DNA of 63,066 bases from Bryobacterales bacterium (GCA_020846745.1 JADLDI010000066.1:1-63066), one strand, 5' to 3'. Counted from the first letter of the stretch, positions 42,200 to 51,340 are shown. A program made the numbers and translations. The notes: a model not told the origin generated them from the letters alone.

Positions 42200-43567
42200 T
42201 TAGTGGCGGGTAAGCGAGTGTTTCTCCATGCGGTAAATGAGTGTTTTGCGCGAGATATCGAGATAACGGGCGGCCTGGGACTGGTTCCAATCGAACTTCT
42301 TGAGGGCGCGTAGGATCAGTTCGCGTTCGATTCCTTCGAGGCTGATGCCGGTATCGGGCAGTTCGAGTTCGAGGGCCTCGCGCTGGGTGGGGCGCTCTTT
42401 GCTCAGTTGGGGAGGAAGGTCGTCGACTGTGAGTTCATTGCCGCGGGCCAGCACAATCATGCGTTCGATGACGTTTTCAAGTTCGCGCACATTGCCGGGC
42501 CAACGATAGGCGGCAAACCAGCTTAATAGCTGGGGCGGCAGGATCATCTCCGGCCGGTTCATCTTCTGCTTGGCGCGGATGAAGAAGTGCTGGACAAGCT
42601 CGGGGATGTCCTGGGGGCGCTCGCGGAGAGGCGGCAGTTCCAGTTCGATTACGGCAAGGCGGTAGTAGAGGTCCTCGCGGAAGGTCTGGTCTTCCACCAT
42701 GGCTCGCAGGTTGCGATGAGTGGCGGTGATGATGCGGACATCGACCTTCTGGGTTTCTGTTCCGCCGACCTTTTCTATCTCGCGCTCCTGAACCATACGG
42801 AGCAGTTTGACCTGTAACTCAAGGGGTAACTCGCCGATTTCGTCCAGCAAGAGGGTGCCGCCATCAGCTAGTTCGACCTTGCCTTTCTTATGCGCGACCG
42901 CGCCCGTGAACGAGCCCTTGATGTGGCCGAATAACTCGCTCTCGAGCAGGTCGCGCGGGATAGCGCCACAATTGATCGCGACAAACGGGCCGTTGCGGCG
43001 GGGGCTAGCAAAGTGGACTGCCTTAGCGATCAGTTCCTTACCGGTTCCGGTTTCGCCGCGGACGAGGACGGTAGAGTCGCTCTGGGCGGCGCGAGCCGCC
43101 ACGTCCAACACATAGAGCAGAGAGGGGGATTTACCGATGATCTGCTCAAAGCCGTACTTGCTGTCGAGCGTAGAACGGAGGGTTTGGATCTCCTCGCGCA
43201 TGCGGACGTGTTCGAGCGCGCGCTTGACGACAATCAGTAAGGCGTCGCCATCGATGGGTTTGGTGAGGTAGTCGTATGCGCCGAACTTCATGGCTTCGAC
43301 AGCGGTTTCGACTGTCCCGAACGCGGTGATGACGATGACGACAGTTTCGGGATGTTCGGCGCGGACCTGTTTCAGCAGGTCGACCCCGGACATGCCGGAC
43401 ATCCGCAGGTCGGTCAACACCAGCGAATACGTCTGGCGGCCCAGCATCTCGACGGCGTGTTCGCCGGACGCGGCGGTATCTACGGCATAGCCGGCTTGCT
43501 GGAGGCGGACCTGGGTTACGCGGCGGAGGCTATCTTCGTCGTCAACTACGAGAACTTTGGATGACAT
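42200..43567 (-). CDS. Sigma-54-dependent NtrC-family response regulator
   Basis: A 455-residue regulator. Receiver domain (about 1-120, phospho-Asp in 'LVLTDLRMSGMSG'), AAA+ domain with Walker A 'VRGETGTGKELIAKA', the sigma-54 loop 'KGSFTGAV' (Ser in place of the usual Ala of GAFTGA), Walker B 'GGTLLLDEIGELP' and a C-terminal Fis-type HTH 'NQSQAARYLDISRKTLIYRMEK'. It activates sigma-54 promoters after phosphorylation, probably by the kinase ten bases upstream. The sigma-54 promoter at 42.1 kb is a plausible target. Confidence 0.95.
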   Translation of the reverse strand: MSSKVLVVDDEDSLRRVTQVRLQQAGYAVDTAASGEHAVEMLGRQTYSLVLTDLRMSGMSGVDLLKQVRAEHPETVVIVITAFGTVETAVEAMKFGAYDYLTKPIDGDALLIVVKRALEHVRMREEIQTLRSTLDSKYGFEQIIGKSPSLLYVLDVAARAAQSDSTVLVRGETGTGKELIAKAVHFASPRRNGPFVAINCGAIPRDLLESELFGHIKGSFTGAVAHKKGKVELADGGTLLLDEIGELPLELQVKLLRMVQEREIEKVGGTETQKVDVRIITATHRNLRAMVEDQTFREDLYYRLAVIELELPPLRERPQDIPELVQHFFIRAKQKMNRPEMILPPQLLSWFAAYRWPGNVRELENVIERMIVLARGNELTVDDLPPQLSKERPTQREALELELPDTGISLEGIERELILRALKKFDWNQSQAARYLDISRKTLIYRMEKHSLTRH

Positions 43568-43576
43568 GCGGTTGGC

Positions 43577-44704
43577 TTATAGAGCGGTGCGCGGGCGTTC
43601 GACGGGAAGGACAACCGTGAAGACCGTACCGCGAGGAGTGTTTGGATCTGCCATGATGACGCCGCCGTGGCGGACGACGATCTGTTGCGCGATGGGCAGG
43701 CCAAGGCCGGTGCCGTCGGTCTTCGTGGTGAAGAACGGGCTGAACACCTTGTCGAGGTTTTCGGGCGCGATGCCGGGGCCTTCGTCTCTCACCTCGATGA
43801 CGATGCTGCCGGCGCGGCGCGCGGCGGTGATGGCGAGTGTCCCCTGGTTGTTCATGGCCTGGACGGCGTTCATCGCGAGATTGAGGAATACCTGCTTGAT
43901 CTGTTCCGGATCGCATGCGATGGCCGGCAGTGCCGGTTCAATCGACCATTGAATTGTAACGCCGGACTTCTGGGCAAACGCCGTAATGAGGCTGATTACG
44001 CTCTCAAGCAGTGGGGCGACGGAGGTGAATTGGAACTGTGGCGTGCGCGGCCGGGCAAAATCGAGCATGCCGGTGAGCAAGCGGGACAAACGGCGGCATT
44101 CCTTCTTGATGATGCCGACAAACTCCTGTTGCATCGCCTGCTGTCCCGATTGTTCGGCGGCGCCGGGAGTGAGCAGGTCTGCGGCACCTTCAATCGCGGC
44201 GAGGGGATTACGGATTTCGTGGGCGAGTCCGGCGGCCATCTGCCCGATGGCCGAGAAACGCTCGGCCCGCTTCAGGTGTTCGAAGTTTTCCTGTAACTCG
44301 CGATAGGTTCTGCTGAGCTGGCTGGTGGTCGCCTCGAGTTCAACACGGCGGCGCCGGTCGCGATCGGCCAGGACGCCGATAATCGCGCCAATCAGGAACA
44401 GGTCGACGACCTCGCTGTACTGGTCCGATTGGTAGCCGGGTGCAGAGTGCCAGAACAGCAAAATGCGCGGCATGTAGCAAAGCGCTGCAAACGTAGCGGA
44501 CGCCAGGGCCCCCCTCCAACCGAACCATAAAGCCGCCATCAGTGTTGGGAGGAAGTAGAGGTACTGCACCAACTTGCTGAGCAGCCGCTGCTCCGATGGG
44601 ATGTTCGCGTACGTGATGGTGACCGCAACCGTAGCGGCCACGATGATGCCGATGCGGAAGTGCGGCCGCCACTCAGGTGGCGCGTGTTGTCCGAATTCAG
44701 GCAC
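43577..44704 (-). CDS. Membrane sensor histidine kinase (NtrB/ZraS-type)
   Basis: A 375-residue kinase with three or four N-terminal membrane helices (about 15-130) and almost no periplasmic loop, so it likely senses membrane or intracellular cues. A short coiled coil leads to HisKA 'MAAGLAHEIRNPLAAIEGAADLL' (phospho-His) and an HATPase with N-box 'LNLAMNAVQAMNNQG', G1 'VRDEGPGIAPENL' and G2 'TDGTGLGLPIAQQ'. No PAS domain is seen. It is the first gene of the kinase-regulator pair. Confidence 0.93.
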   Translation of the reverse strand: MPEFGQHAPPEWRPHFRIGIIVAATVAVTITYANIPSEQRLLSKLVQYLYFLPTLMAALWFGWRGALASATFAALCYMPRILLFWHSAPGYQSDQYSEVVDLFLIGAIIGVLADRDRRRRVELEATTSQLSRTYRELQENFEHLKRAERFSAIGQMAAGLAHEIRNPLAAIEGAADLLTPGAAEQSGQQAMQQEFVGIIKKECRRLSRLLTGMLDFARPRTPQFQFTSVAPLLESVISLITAFAQKSGVTIQWSIEPALPAIACDPEQIKQVFLNLAMNAVQAMNNQGTLAITAARRAGSIVIEVRDEGPGIAPENLDKVFSPFFTTKTDGTGLGLPIAQQIVVRHGGVIMADPNTPRGTVFTVVLPVERPRTAL

Positions 44705-44738
44705 TGGCGCTATCGACCTGCCTCATTTGAGACACATT

Positions 44739-45122
44739 TCATGCGGCATTGGCGGGAGTAGTGACCGGCGCTAGCTGACGCGCACCGCTTTGACGGACGG
44801 CGGCGAACACGCGATCGAGCAGTTCCTGCTGATGACCGTGCACGGCGATCTGGACGCGCCCGCCGGCATCGCACACAGCTATCGCAACCTGTCCGGAGAG
44901 CGCGTAGGCGCAGTCCATAACCATGTTTTGCAATAGATTAAGCGAGTTATACACGGTAAGGATGCGGCAGGGGGCCAAGACGACTCCATAATCCTGACGT
45001 AGGTCGTAGGAAACGTCCCATTCGGAGGCGATCTCGAGCCCGACGGCTTCAATGGAGGCGCGGAGGGTTTGGAGGGCGCGATCGTAGGGTTCGAGAAGAA
45101 CGTAATCGGAAAGAGCTGGCAT
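44739..45122 (-). CDS. Small DUF302-like protein
   Basis: A 127-residue protein from ATG 45122 (MPALSDYVLLEPYDRAL). It shows a single alpha/beta pattern ('ALQTLRASIEAVGLEIASEWDVS', 'YGVVLAPCRILTVYNSLNLLQNMV') that resembles DUF302-type folds. I cannot assign a function. An open frame continues 30 codons upstream but lacks a good ribosome site. A TTGACC box lies upstream on this strand. It precedes the kinase gene by 34 bp and may be read with it. Confidence 0.55.
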   Translation of the reverse strand: MPALSDYVLLEPYDRALQTLRASIEAVGLEIASEWDVSYDLRQDYGVVLAPCRILTVYNSLNLLQNMVMDCAYALSGQVAIAVCDAGGRVQIAVHGHQQELLDRVFAAVRQSGARQLAPVTTPANAA

Positions 45123-45262
45123 TGCGGAAGGGAGAGGAGCAATTGGGAGGCCGATAGATTGGCGATACAGATGCAATACAAAGGTCAACTGAACCGATGA
45201 CTCTCCTCTCAAGCCCTGCTAATCCGGATTGACAGGCTAGCCTCGAATCCGGAAGCATAGGT

Positions 45263-45308
45263 GCGGACTCCCCTGTCAACTCCGGGGGAGTCCGCCGTCG
45301 GTTTTTAT
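45263..45308 (+). terminator. Rho-independent terminator or RNA element, plus-strand orientation, in a divergent gap
   Basis: GCGGACTCCCC (45263-45273) pairs perfectly with GGGGAGTCCGC (45285-45295), followed by CGTCGGTTTTT. The T-run is on the plus strand, yet both neighbouring coding regions point away from the position, so there is no upstream plus-strand gene to terminate. It could end a small RNA, or be a leader attenuator if the receptor has a second, earlier promoter. Confidence 0.7.
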
Positions 45309-45392
45309 AGGGGTCCGATGGGCAGGCAGCCGGACTTGAGGAACTTAGCACGGTTCGCGACGAAGCGGATTTTAACGGAAAATCGAGCCTTC

Positions 45393-45422
45393 TTGACACT
45401 ACTCTTTCCTGCGTGATATGGC
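45393..45422 (+). promoter_or_regulatory. Sigma-70-type promoter of the TonB receptor
   Basis: A perfect TTGACA (45393-45398) is followed after 18 bases by TATGGC (45417-45422). The leader to ATG 45484 is about 55 nt and ends with an AGAAAGAGG ribosome site. Confidence 0.55.
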
Positions 45423-45483
45423 TAATGCACTTTAACCATGCATGCCGTGGGTGCAGGTAGCCTATTACGAGAAAGAGGTTGGG

Positions 45484-48400
45484 ATGAGAGTCAATTCAGG
45501 TAAATTAGCCGTAATCGCGGCCCTGCTGGGCCTGCAATATTATGCCTACGGGCAGATACAGCTATCAACGATCCGCGGAACAGTGATCGACGCAAGCGGT
45601 GCGGCGGTGGTCGGCGCGAAGGTGTCGGTCACTGACGTGAAGACGAATGTGACGAAGCGGACCGCCGTCGCGGATGGTGACGGGAACTTCGAAGTGCCTG
45701 ATCTCGTCGCGGGCGTCTACCGGGTGTCCGTGGAGTCGCCGGGGTTCAAGTCGTTTGTGGCCGACAACCTTGTGCTCGAGGGATCGCAGATCAGGCGTGT
45801 GGAGGCGCGGCTGGAACTGGGGCAGTTGACGGAGCAGATTACCGTACAGGCCGGTGTAACGCCGATCACGACCGACAGCGCGCAGATCACTTCGAACATC
45901 AAGCGGCAGATCTACGACGAGAGTCCGATGGTGAGGAACTACTATCCCCACTCGCTGCTGGCGTCGCTTTCCGGCGTTGAGAGCCAGGGCAGCAGTTGGA
46001 GTTTAACGATTAACGGACAACCACCCACGCAGGTCGCGATGGGCATGGATGGTGTGACGAACGACGGTACGGTGAATCTGGTGAACCGGCTCGACTTTAG
46101 CGAGCTAACCGTCACGGGCGTAAGCAATACCGCAGACCAGCCGCGAGTCGCGAACTACAACATGATCTCGAAGCGCGGCGACAACGGGTATCACGGCGAG
46201 GCCTATTTCACGCATTTCAATTCGGCGATGAACGCGCGCAGTTTCTTCGATCCGATCAAGCCCGCGACCAAGGAGCATCGTGCGCAACTGGCCTTTTCAG
46301 GCCCGATCATCAAGAACAAGACGTTTTTCTATGTCTCGTATTTCTACTTGAAGATTCCGGCCGGCGTGTACCTGCAGCGGAGCGTGGCGAATAATGCGAT
46401 GCGGGGCGGCGATTTCTCGCAACTGCTTCCACAAACAACGGTGAAGGATCCGCTCACGGGCCAGCCGTTTCCGGGCAACATCATCCCTTCTTCGCGCATC
46501 AACCCCACCTCGGCGAATATCCAGGAGAACTACCTGCCGAAGCCGAACATGGGTGCGCCAGGGGATTTGGTGAACAACTACGGATACATCCATCCGTTCC
46601 CAAGCGATCTCTTTGAAGCGCGCTATCCGCAGATCCGTTTCGACCATAACTTCTCATCGAAGAACTCGATCTACGGCCGGTGGATCAGGCGGCGGACACC
46701 TTACGTGCTGTCGTCCCAGTTGCCCCAGTTTGTGTGGACGCGGTTCCGGTCGCACGGGGCATGGGTTGTCAACGACACTCACGTGTTCAGCCCGCGGCTG
46801 GTGAACTCGGCACGGTGGGGATTGAAAACCGACTTCATCGAAGACGGGACGGAGATTGCCGGCGTGAAGCCGCTCGAAGCCTCCGGCACGATCCAGAAGA
46901 TGGGCCTGCAGGGCGTAAACCAGACGGGCCTCAAGAATGTGCAGGGTGCGCCGACGTTGAACATCACGGGCTTTACCGGCTTCAGCATGCCGGGTGGCGG
47001 CGTGGTGAACGACAACCACCTGTACTCGTACGCAGACTCGCTGACATGGTCGATCGGGCGGCACGTCGTGAAGTTCGGCGGCGAACTGAAGACGGTGCAA
47101 GAGTTTCTCGGCAGCATACCGGACCCGACGTTCGGCAACTTCAACTTCAACGGGAGCCTGAGCGGTCACGCCTACGCGGACTTCCTGTTGGGTATGCCGT
47201 TCACGAGTTCCAGATTGAGTCCCCTAGTGAACCGGCATCGCCGCGAGAAGGAGTTCGGCCTCTACGTCACGGACTCGTTCAAAGTGACGCAGAAGCTGAG
47301 CCTCGATTATGGCATTCGCTGGGATTACTTCACCGCACCTCGCTTTGACGACGGATTGCAATATGCGTGGGACCCGGCGAACGGCAATGTCATTGTTCCA
47401 GACAGCACAGTATCGAAGATCAGCCCGCTCTATCCGAAGAACATAGGGATCGTGACCGGCAATGTGTTCCCGACGCCGGATAAGAAGAACATCCGGCCGC
47501 GCTTCGGGTTCGCGTACCGGTTGCGCGATAAAAGCGTCATCCGCGGCGGGTATGGCATTTTTACCGAAACACTGGGCTACTTCGCGCGATTGCAAGGTGT
47601 GGGGCCGTTCCAGATTTCGGAGACTTATAACAACCAGGGGCCGGACGGCAGGCCGATCTTCGCGTTCCCGAACCCGTTCCCATCGAGCCTCGCCAATGCC
47701 GCGATCCCTTCGCAGAGCATCACCGCGTTTCCGATGCAGACCGATAATGGATCGATCCACCAGTTCAATCTGACCCTGGAGCAGCAGGTAGGCGACCTGG
47801 GGTTCCGCCTGTCCTATATCGGATCGCGCAGCCGGGGGCTGAACTACAACCTGGCGATCAACAAGCCGCAGCCGGGCCTGGTTGCGTTCACGCAAGCGCG
47901 CCGGCCGTACCCGCAATTCATCGGCGTGACCATGGCGCAGAACGACGGCCGGTCGAACTTCAATTCACTGCAGTTCGAAGTGCAGCGCAAGGTCGGCGCG
48001 ATTATCACATTCGATGCGCACTACACACTCCAGTCGGCGGTGTCGGACTTCCTGAACCTTGAGAATCCGTATAACCACAAGATGTGGAACCGCGACCCGT
48101 TCAGCGCGCGTCACCGTGCGGTGTTCGCCACGGTAATCGATCTTCCGTTCGGCAAGGGCAAGCCCTTCCTCGCCGACGTACCGGCTGCTGTCAATTATGC
48201 GATCGGCGGCTGGCGGCTGACAACGATGTCGATGCTCACATCGGGCCAGTTCTTCAGCCCGTCGTACTCAGGCTCAGATCCTTCCAACACCAATACCGTG
48301 GGTGGCTTGCCCGATCGTATCTGCGACGGGAACCTGCCCTACGGCGATCGCACCATCGACCGTTGGTTCGATCCGAAATGCTTCGCCGTACCCGCTCCAG

Positions 48401-48678
48401 GCCGCTTCGGAAATAGCGGCGTCAACATCCTGAAGCGGCCGGGTTACTTCATTCATCACCTGACGATGGCCAAGGACTTCAAGCTGAACGAGCGGTTCAA
48501 GATGGAGTTCGTCACTTCAGTTTCGAATCTCTTCAATCAGGCCGTGTTCAATCCGCCGATCAGCAACATCTCGACCGCGGGCACGGGCAGGCTGACCAGC
48601 ATTCTAGTGGGCGCCGATCTATCGATTGAAGGTACCCGCGCACGGGAGATCGGGATGACGTTGCGATTGCGCTGGTAA
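45484..48678 (+). CDS. TonB-dependent receptor with carboxypeptidase-regulatory N-domain (Oar type)
   Basis: A 1064-residue outer-membrane receptor from ATG 45484 (leader 'KLAVIAALLGLQYYAYGQ'). Residues about 25-110 are a carboxypeptidase-regulatory Ig-like domain ('STIRGTVIDASGAAVVGAKVSVTDVKTN', 'FEVPDLVAGVYRVSVESPGFKSF'), then a plug ('GVTPITTDSAQI...') and a long beta-barrel ending '...REIGMTLRLRW'. This is the common acidobacterial Oar/SusC-like nutrient receptor. Substrate unknown. The longer frame to 45442 is open but the AGAAAGAGG site fits 45484. Confidence 0.92.
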   Translation: MRVNSGKLAVIAALLGLQYYAYGQIQLSTIRGTVIDASGAAVVGAKVSVTDVKTNVTKRTAVADGDGNFEVPDLVAGVYRVSVESPGFKSFVADNLVLEGSQIRRVEARLELGQLTEQITVQAGVTPITTDSAQITSNIKRQIYDESPMVRNYYPHSLLASLSGVESQGSSWSLTINGQPPTQVAMGMDGVTNDGTVNLVNRLDFSELTVTGVSNTADQPRVANYNMISKRGDNGYHGEAYFTHFNSAMNARSFFDPIKPATKEHRAQLAFSGPIIKNKTFFYVSYFYLKIPAGVYLQRSVANNAMRGGDFSQLLPQTTVKDPLTGQPFPGNIIPSSRINPTSANIQENYLPKPNMGAPGDLVNNYGYIHPFPSDLFEARYPQIRFDHNFSSKNSIYGRWIRRRTPYVLSSQLPQFVWTRFRSHGAWVVNDTHVFSPRLVNSARWGLKTDFIEDGTEIAGVKPLEASGTIQKMGLQGVNQTGLKNVQGAPTLNITGFTGFSMPGGGVVNDNHLYSYADSLTWSIGRHVVKFGGELKTVQEFLGSIPDPTFGNFNFNGSLSGHAYADFLLGMPFTSSRLSPLVNRHRREKEFGLYVTDSFKVTQKLSLDYGIRWDYFTAPRFDDGLQYAWDPANGNVIVPDSTVSKISPLYPKNIGIVTGNVFPTPDKKNIRPRFGFAYRLRDKSVIRGGYGIFTETLGYFARLQGVGPFQISETYNNQGPDGRPIFAFPNPFPSSLANAAIPSQSITAFPMQTDNGSIHQFNLTLEQQVGDLGFRLSYIGSRSRGLNYNLAINKPQPGLVAFTQARRPYPQFIGVTMAQNDGRSNFNSLQFEVQRKVGAIITFDAHYTLQSAVSDFLNLENPYNHKMWNRDPFSARHRAVFATVIDLPFGKGKPFLADVPAAVNYAIGGWRLTTMSMLTSGQFFSPSYSGSDPSNTNTVGGLPDRICDGNLPYGDRTIDRWFDPKCFAVPAPGRFGNSGVNILKRPGYFIHHLTMAKDFKLNERFKMEFVTSVSNLFNQAVFNPPISNISTAGTGRLTSILVGADLSIEGTRAREIGMTLRLRW

Positions 48679-48735
48679 CTAACGGATAGGACCTCCCCCG
48701 GCCGGGCGGGAAATCAGCTAATCTCAGGGGATTAT

Positions 48736-49455
48736 ATGTTCTGCCCTTTTTGTGGAGCCCAACTCAGCGCAGACGCAAAGTTCTGTACAGCCTGCGGCCA
48801 GACGGTCGGTAGCGGTCCGTCTGCCGCGGGCGAAACTTATGTCCCGCCGGCCGCCGCTCCGGTGGGATCGTTCGTGCCGCCTGCTAACGTGGACGTGCAG
48901 GTCGGCAAGTGGATTTCGGAAGGCTGGTCGCTCATCTCACAGGATCTGGTGATGATGATCCTCGTAGGTGTTGTTTTCATGCTTGTGAGCGGGATTCTGC
49001 CCATTGTGCTGCAAGCTCCGCTGACGGTCGGCTTCCACATCCTGATCATCAACAAGATGCTGACCGGCCGCCTGGATTTTGGCGACCTCTTTAAAGGTTT
49101 CAACTACTTTGTCCCGGCATTGCTCGCGACGCTCGTGTCTGGCCTGTTCATTACGCTCGGCATGCTCGCCTGTATCATTCCCGGCCTGGTGTTGGGAGCC
49201 ATGTACCTATTCACGATGCCGCTGATTGCCGACCGCCGAATGGAGTTCTGGCCGGCGATGCAGGCTTCCCACGCAGCCGTGAAACAGAATTACCTGGGTT
49301 TCACGTTCTTTTTCATCGCACTTTTGCTGCTGCAAATCCTCGGCGCGCTGCTCTGCCTCGTGGGCTTGCTGGTGACAGTGCCGCTCTATTACGCCGCCAT
49401 CACCGTCGCATATCGCGATGTCTTCGGCATCCAGGCGCGCACGCCTATTCAGTAA
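48736..49455 (+). CDS. Zinc-ribbon polytopic membrane protein
   Basis: A 239-residue protein. N-terminal zinc ribbon 'MFCPFCGAQLSADAKFCTACGQ' (two CxxC pairs), Pro/Ala linker, then four or five membrane segments with 'FGDLFKGFNYFVPALLATLVSGLFITLGMLACIIPGLVLGAMYLFTMPLIADR', the wording of DUF975-like proteins. A TAATCT box 11 bases before the ATG suggests a short leader. It shares TAATG with the DUF2752 gene. Confidence 0.85.
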   Translation: MFCPFCGAQLSADAKFCTACGQTVGSGPSAAGETYVPPAAAPVGSFVPPANVDVQVGKWISEGWSLISQDLVMMILVGVVFMLVSGILPIVLQAPLTVGFHILIINKMLTGRLDFGDLFKGFNYFVPALLATLVSGLFITLGMLACIIPGLVLGAMYLFTMPLIADRRMEFWPAMQASHAAVKQNYLGFTFFFIALLLLQILGALLCLVGLLVTVPLYYAAITVAYRDVFGIQARTPIQ

Positions 49456-49778
49456 TGAAGCAGCGCCTTGCCATCGCGGTTACCGTTGTTGCGCTGCTAT
49501 GGCTAATCGCGCCGCCTTATGTCGCATCCTGCCCGTTTCGGTGGTTAACGGGCCTGCCTTGTCCGCTCTGCGGCATGACGCGCGCGCTGTTCCTGCTGGC
49601 CAAAGGTGATTTCATCCAAGCTGTGGAACTGCATGCCCTTAGTCCACTGGTGGCGGCGTTCGGACTGGCGCTCGCTATCGCCGGCCAGAAGCGGTTACGG
49701 GGCGCTTGGGTATGGTTGGGAACTTGCCTTCTGATGTTCGGAGCGCTCCGAATCGCCCGTTTGGTACTTACGCTATAA
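49455..49778 (+). CDS. DUF2752 membrane protein
   Basis: A 107-residue inner-membrane protein of DUF2752. The family core 'CPFRWLTGLPCPLCGMTRALFLLAKGDFIQAVELHALSPL' (spanning residues 24-64) with its two to three cysteines is intact, with helices on each side. Function unknown. It overlaps the zinc-ribbon gene by one base, so both are expressed together. The mdh promoter lies in its last codons. Confidence 0.85.
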   Translation: MKQRLAIAVTVVALLWLIAPPYVASCPFRWLTGLPCPLCGMTRALFLLAKGDFIQAVELHALSPLVAAFGLALAIAGQKRLRGAWVWLGTCLLMFGALRIARLVLTL

Positions 49779-49779
49779 T
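49774..49779 (+). promoter_or_regulatory. -10 box (TATAAT) of mdh, near-leaderless
   Basis: A perfect TATAAT preceded by CGC ends eight bases before the ATG at 49788, so the mRNA would carry only about two leader bases. It lies inside the 3' end of the DUF2752 gene. Confidence 0.55.
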
Positions 49780-49787
49780 CGCGATTC

Positions 49788-50726
49788 ATGCGCAAGAAAG
49801 TAACCGTTGTCGGCGCGGGAAACGTCGGAGCCAACGTCGCCCTCCGCATTGCCGATCAGGAACTGGCTGACGTTGTTATCGTCGACATCGTAGAAGGCAT
49901 TCCTCAGGGGAAAGGCCTCGACATCCTGCAGTCAGGACCGGTGCAGGGCTACGACGTCAATATCGTCGGGTCGAATGGTTACGAGGAGACCGCCAACTCG
50001 GACATCGTTGTCATCACCGCGGGCTTCCCTCGCAAGCCCGGCATGAGCCGTGACGACCTGCTGATGGCCAATTACGAAATCGTCCGCGCGGCCACCGAAC
50101 AGGCCGCCAAGTATTCGCCGAACGCGATTCTGATTTTGGTCACCAATCCCCTGGATGCAATGTGCTGGGCGGCGCAGAAGGTTTCCGGCTTCTCGCGCAA
50201 CCGCGTCATCGGTATGGCCGGCGTGCTCGACACCGCGCGCTACCGCACTTTCATCGCGCAGGAACTGCAAGTATCGGTTGAGAACGTAAATGCGATGGTG
50301 CTCGGCGGCCACGGCGATACGATGGTTCCGCTGGTCCGTTTGACTAGCGTTTCCGGTATTCCGCTCACCGAAATAATGCCGCAGGATCGCATCAACGCTA
50401 TCGTCGACCGGACGCGCAACGGCGGCGCTGAAATCGTGAAGTACCTGAAGACGGGCAGCGCCTATTATGCTCCGTCGGCGGCTACGGTCGAGATGGTGGA
50501 ATCGATTCTGAAAGACAAGAAGAAGGTTCTGCCGTGCGCCGCGATGCTTGAGGGTGAATACGACGTCAACGGGCTGTTTGTCGGTGTTCCGGTCAAATTG
50601 GGCTCGATGGGTATCGAGAAGATCTACGAGCTGTCGCTGACCGCTGAAGAGCAGGCGATGCTCGACAAGAGCGTTGGAGCGGTAAAAGAGTTGATCGACG
50701 TGCTGCAGCAGAAGACGTCGGCGTAA
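49788..50726 (+). CDS. mdh: Malate dehydrogenase (LDH-like type)
   Basis: A 312-residue NAD-dependent enzyme oxidising malate to oxaloacetate in the TCA cycle. Motifs: '[21 protein letters not shown]', '[28 protein letters not shown]' (substrate arginines R/R near 81 and 87), '[12 protein letters not shown]', and the catalytic '[14 protein letters not shown]' with His. The '[13 protein letters not shown]' loop is the malate-type selectivity loop. A short TATAAT promoter lies upstream. Confidence 0.97.
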   Translation: MRKKVTVVGAGNVGANVALRIADQELADVVIVDIVEGIPQGKGLDILQSGPVQGYDVNIVGSNGYEETANSDIVVITAGFPRKPGMSRDDLLMANYEIVRAATEQAAKYSPNAILILVTNPLDAMCWAAQKVSGFSRNRVIGMAGVLDTARYRTFIAQELQVSVENVNAMVLGGHGDTMVPLVRLTSVSGIPLTEIMPQDRINAIVDRTRNGGAEIVKYLKTGSAYYAPSAATVEMVESILKDKKKVLPCAAMLEGEYDVNGLFVGVPVKLGSMGIEKIYELSLTAEEQAMLDKSVGAVKELIDVLQQKTSA

Positions 50727-50761
50727 ACTCTGCTGAGGTCCATTCAGAGGAGGGATCGGCC

Positions 50762-50872
50762 GTGGAAGATTCCGTTCGGATTATTGCGGCGGTTCTTGCC
50801 GTGGTCTGCGTCGTTCTCATTGTGATGCGGCGCAAGGGCAAGAAGAAATCGACCGCCCAAGACGATTTCTAA
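50762..50872 (+). CDS. 36-residue single-pass membrane miniprotein
   Basis: GTG 50762 to TAA 50870-50872. The product is one hydrophobic helix ('IIAAVLAVVCVVLIVM') followed by a basic tail (RRKGKKK) and a short acidic end, so it should lie in the membrane with the tail in the cytoplasm. An AGGAGGGA ribosome site sits six bases before the GTG, stronger than most in this window. It lies 35 bp after mdh and 21 bp before the SET gene, so it is probably in the same transcript. Too short for ordinary gene calling. Confidence 0.6.
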   Translation: MEDSVRIIAAVLAVVCVVLIVMRRKGKKKSTAQDDF

Positions 50873-50893
50873 CGAGAGAGGGAACTATCGCGT

Positions 50894-51340
50894 TTGGGTG
50901 CGGAAAAGCCTCGCATAGACGAGCGGTACGCGTGCTTTAAGCTGCGTATTGCCAAATCGAAAATTCATCGCTGGGGTGTGTATGCGGATGAGCCCATTCC
51001 GGCGAACCGCAAGATCATCGAATACACCGGCGAAATGATCAATCGGAAAGAAACGAAGCGGCGCGCCGCTTCGACCGATTTGATCTATCTCTTCACGGTC
51101 AACAGCTATTGGACAAAAGACGGCTCAGTGGGCGGAAGCGGAGCCGAGTACGTTAATCATTCCTGCGAACCGAATGTGCGCGCCTGGATCTGCAAGGATC
51201 ACATTCTCTACATGAGTATGCGGGCCATCAGGAAAGGCGAGGAATTGACCATCGATTACAACTTCGACAAGCACGTGGAAAAGGTGCTCTGCGCGTGCGG
51301 CACGAAAGGCTGCCGAGGCACGATCAACCGCAAAGATTGA
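50894..51340 (+). CDS. SET-domain protein (lysine methyltransferase type)
   Basis: A 148-residue protein with a TTG start. It is a compact SET domain: 'RIAKSKIHRWGVYADEPIPANRKIIEYTGEMI' (N-SET), 'GAEYVNHSCEPNVRAWI' (the conserved NHxCxPN), 'LYMSMRAIRKGEELTIDYNF' (catalytic Tyr region) and the post-SET 'CACGTKGCRGTI' cysteines. SET domains methylate protein lysines with S-adenosylmethionine; they are common in eukaryotes and rarer in bacteria. Substrate unknown. The TTG start has only a moderate ribosome site (GAGAGGGA). Confidence 0.9.
   Translation: MGAEKPRIDERYACFKLRIAKSKIHRWGVYADEPIPANRKIIEYTGEMINRKETKRRAASTDLIYLFTVNSYWTKDGSVGGSGAEYVNHSCEPNVRAWICKDHILYMSMRAIRKGEELTIDYNFDKHVEKVLCACGTKGCRGTINRKD

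Larger units (their letters stand above)
45123..45483. other. Divergent non-coding region holding hairpins, a terminator and the TonB-receptor promoter
   Basis: No protein gene is supported. The left part (45222-45252) carries inverted arms CCGGATT/AATCCGG and an inner AGGCTAGCCT palindrome; then a strong terminator hairpin; then the receptor promoter. See the separate entries. Confidence 0.6.

Noticed and set aside
48700..48709. CCCGGCCGGG palindrome after the second TonB receptor as a terminator
   Set aside because: The arms are short and no T-run follows on either strand.
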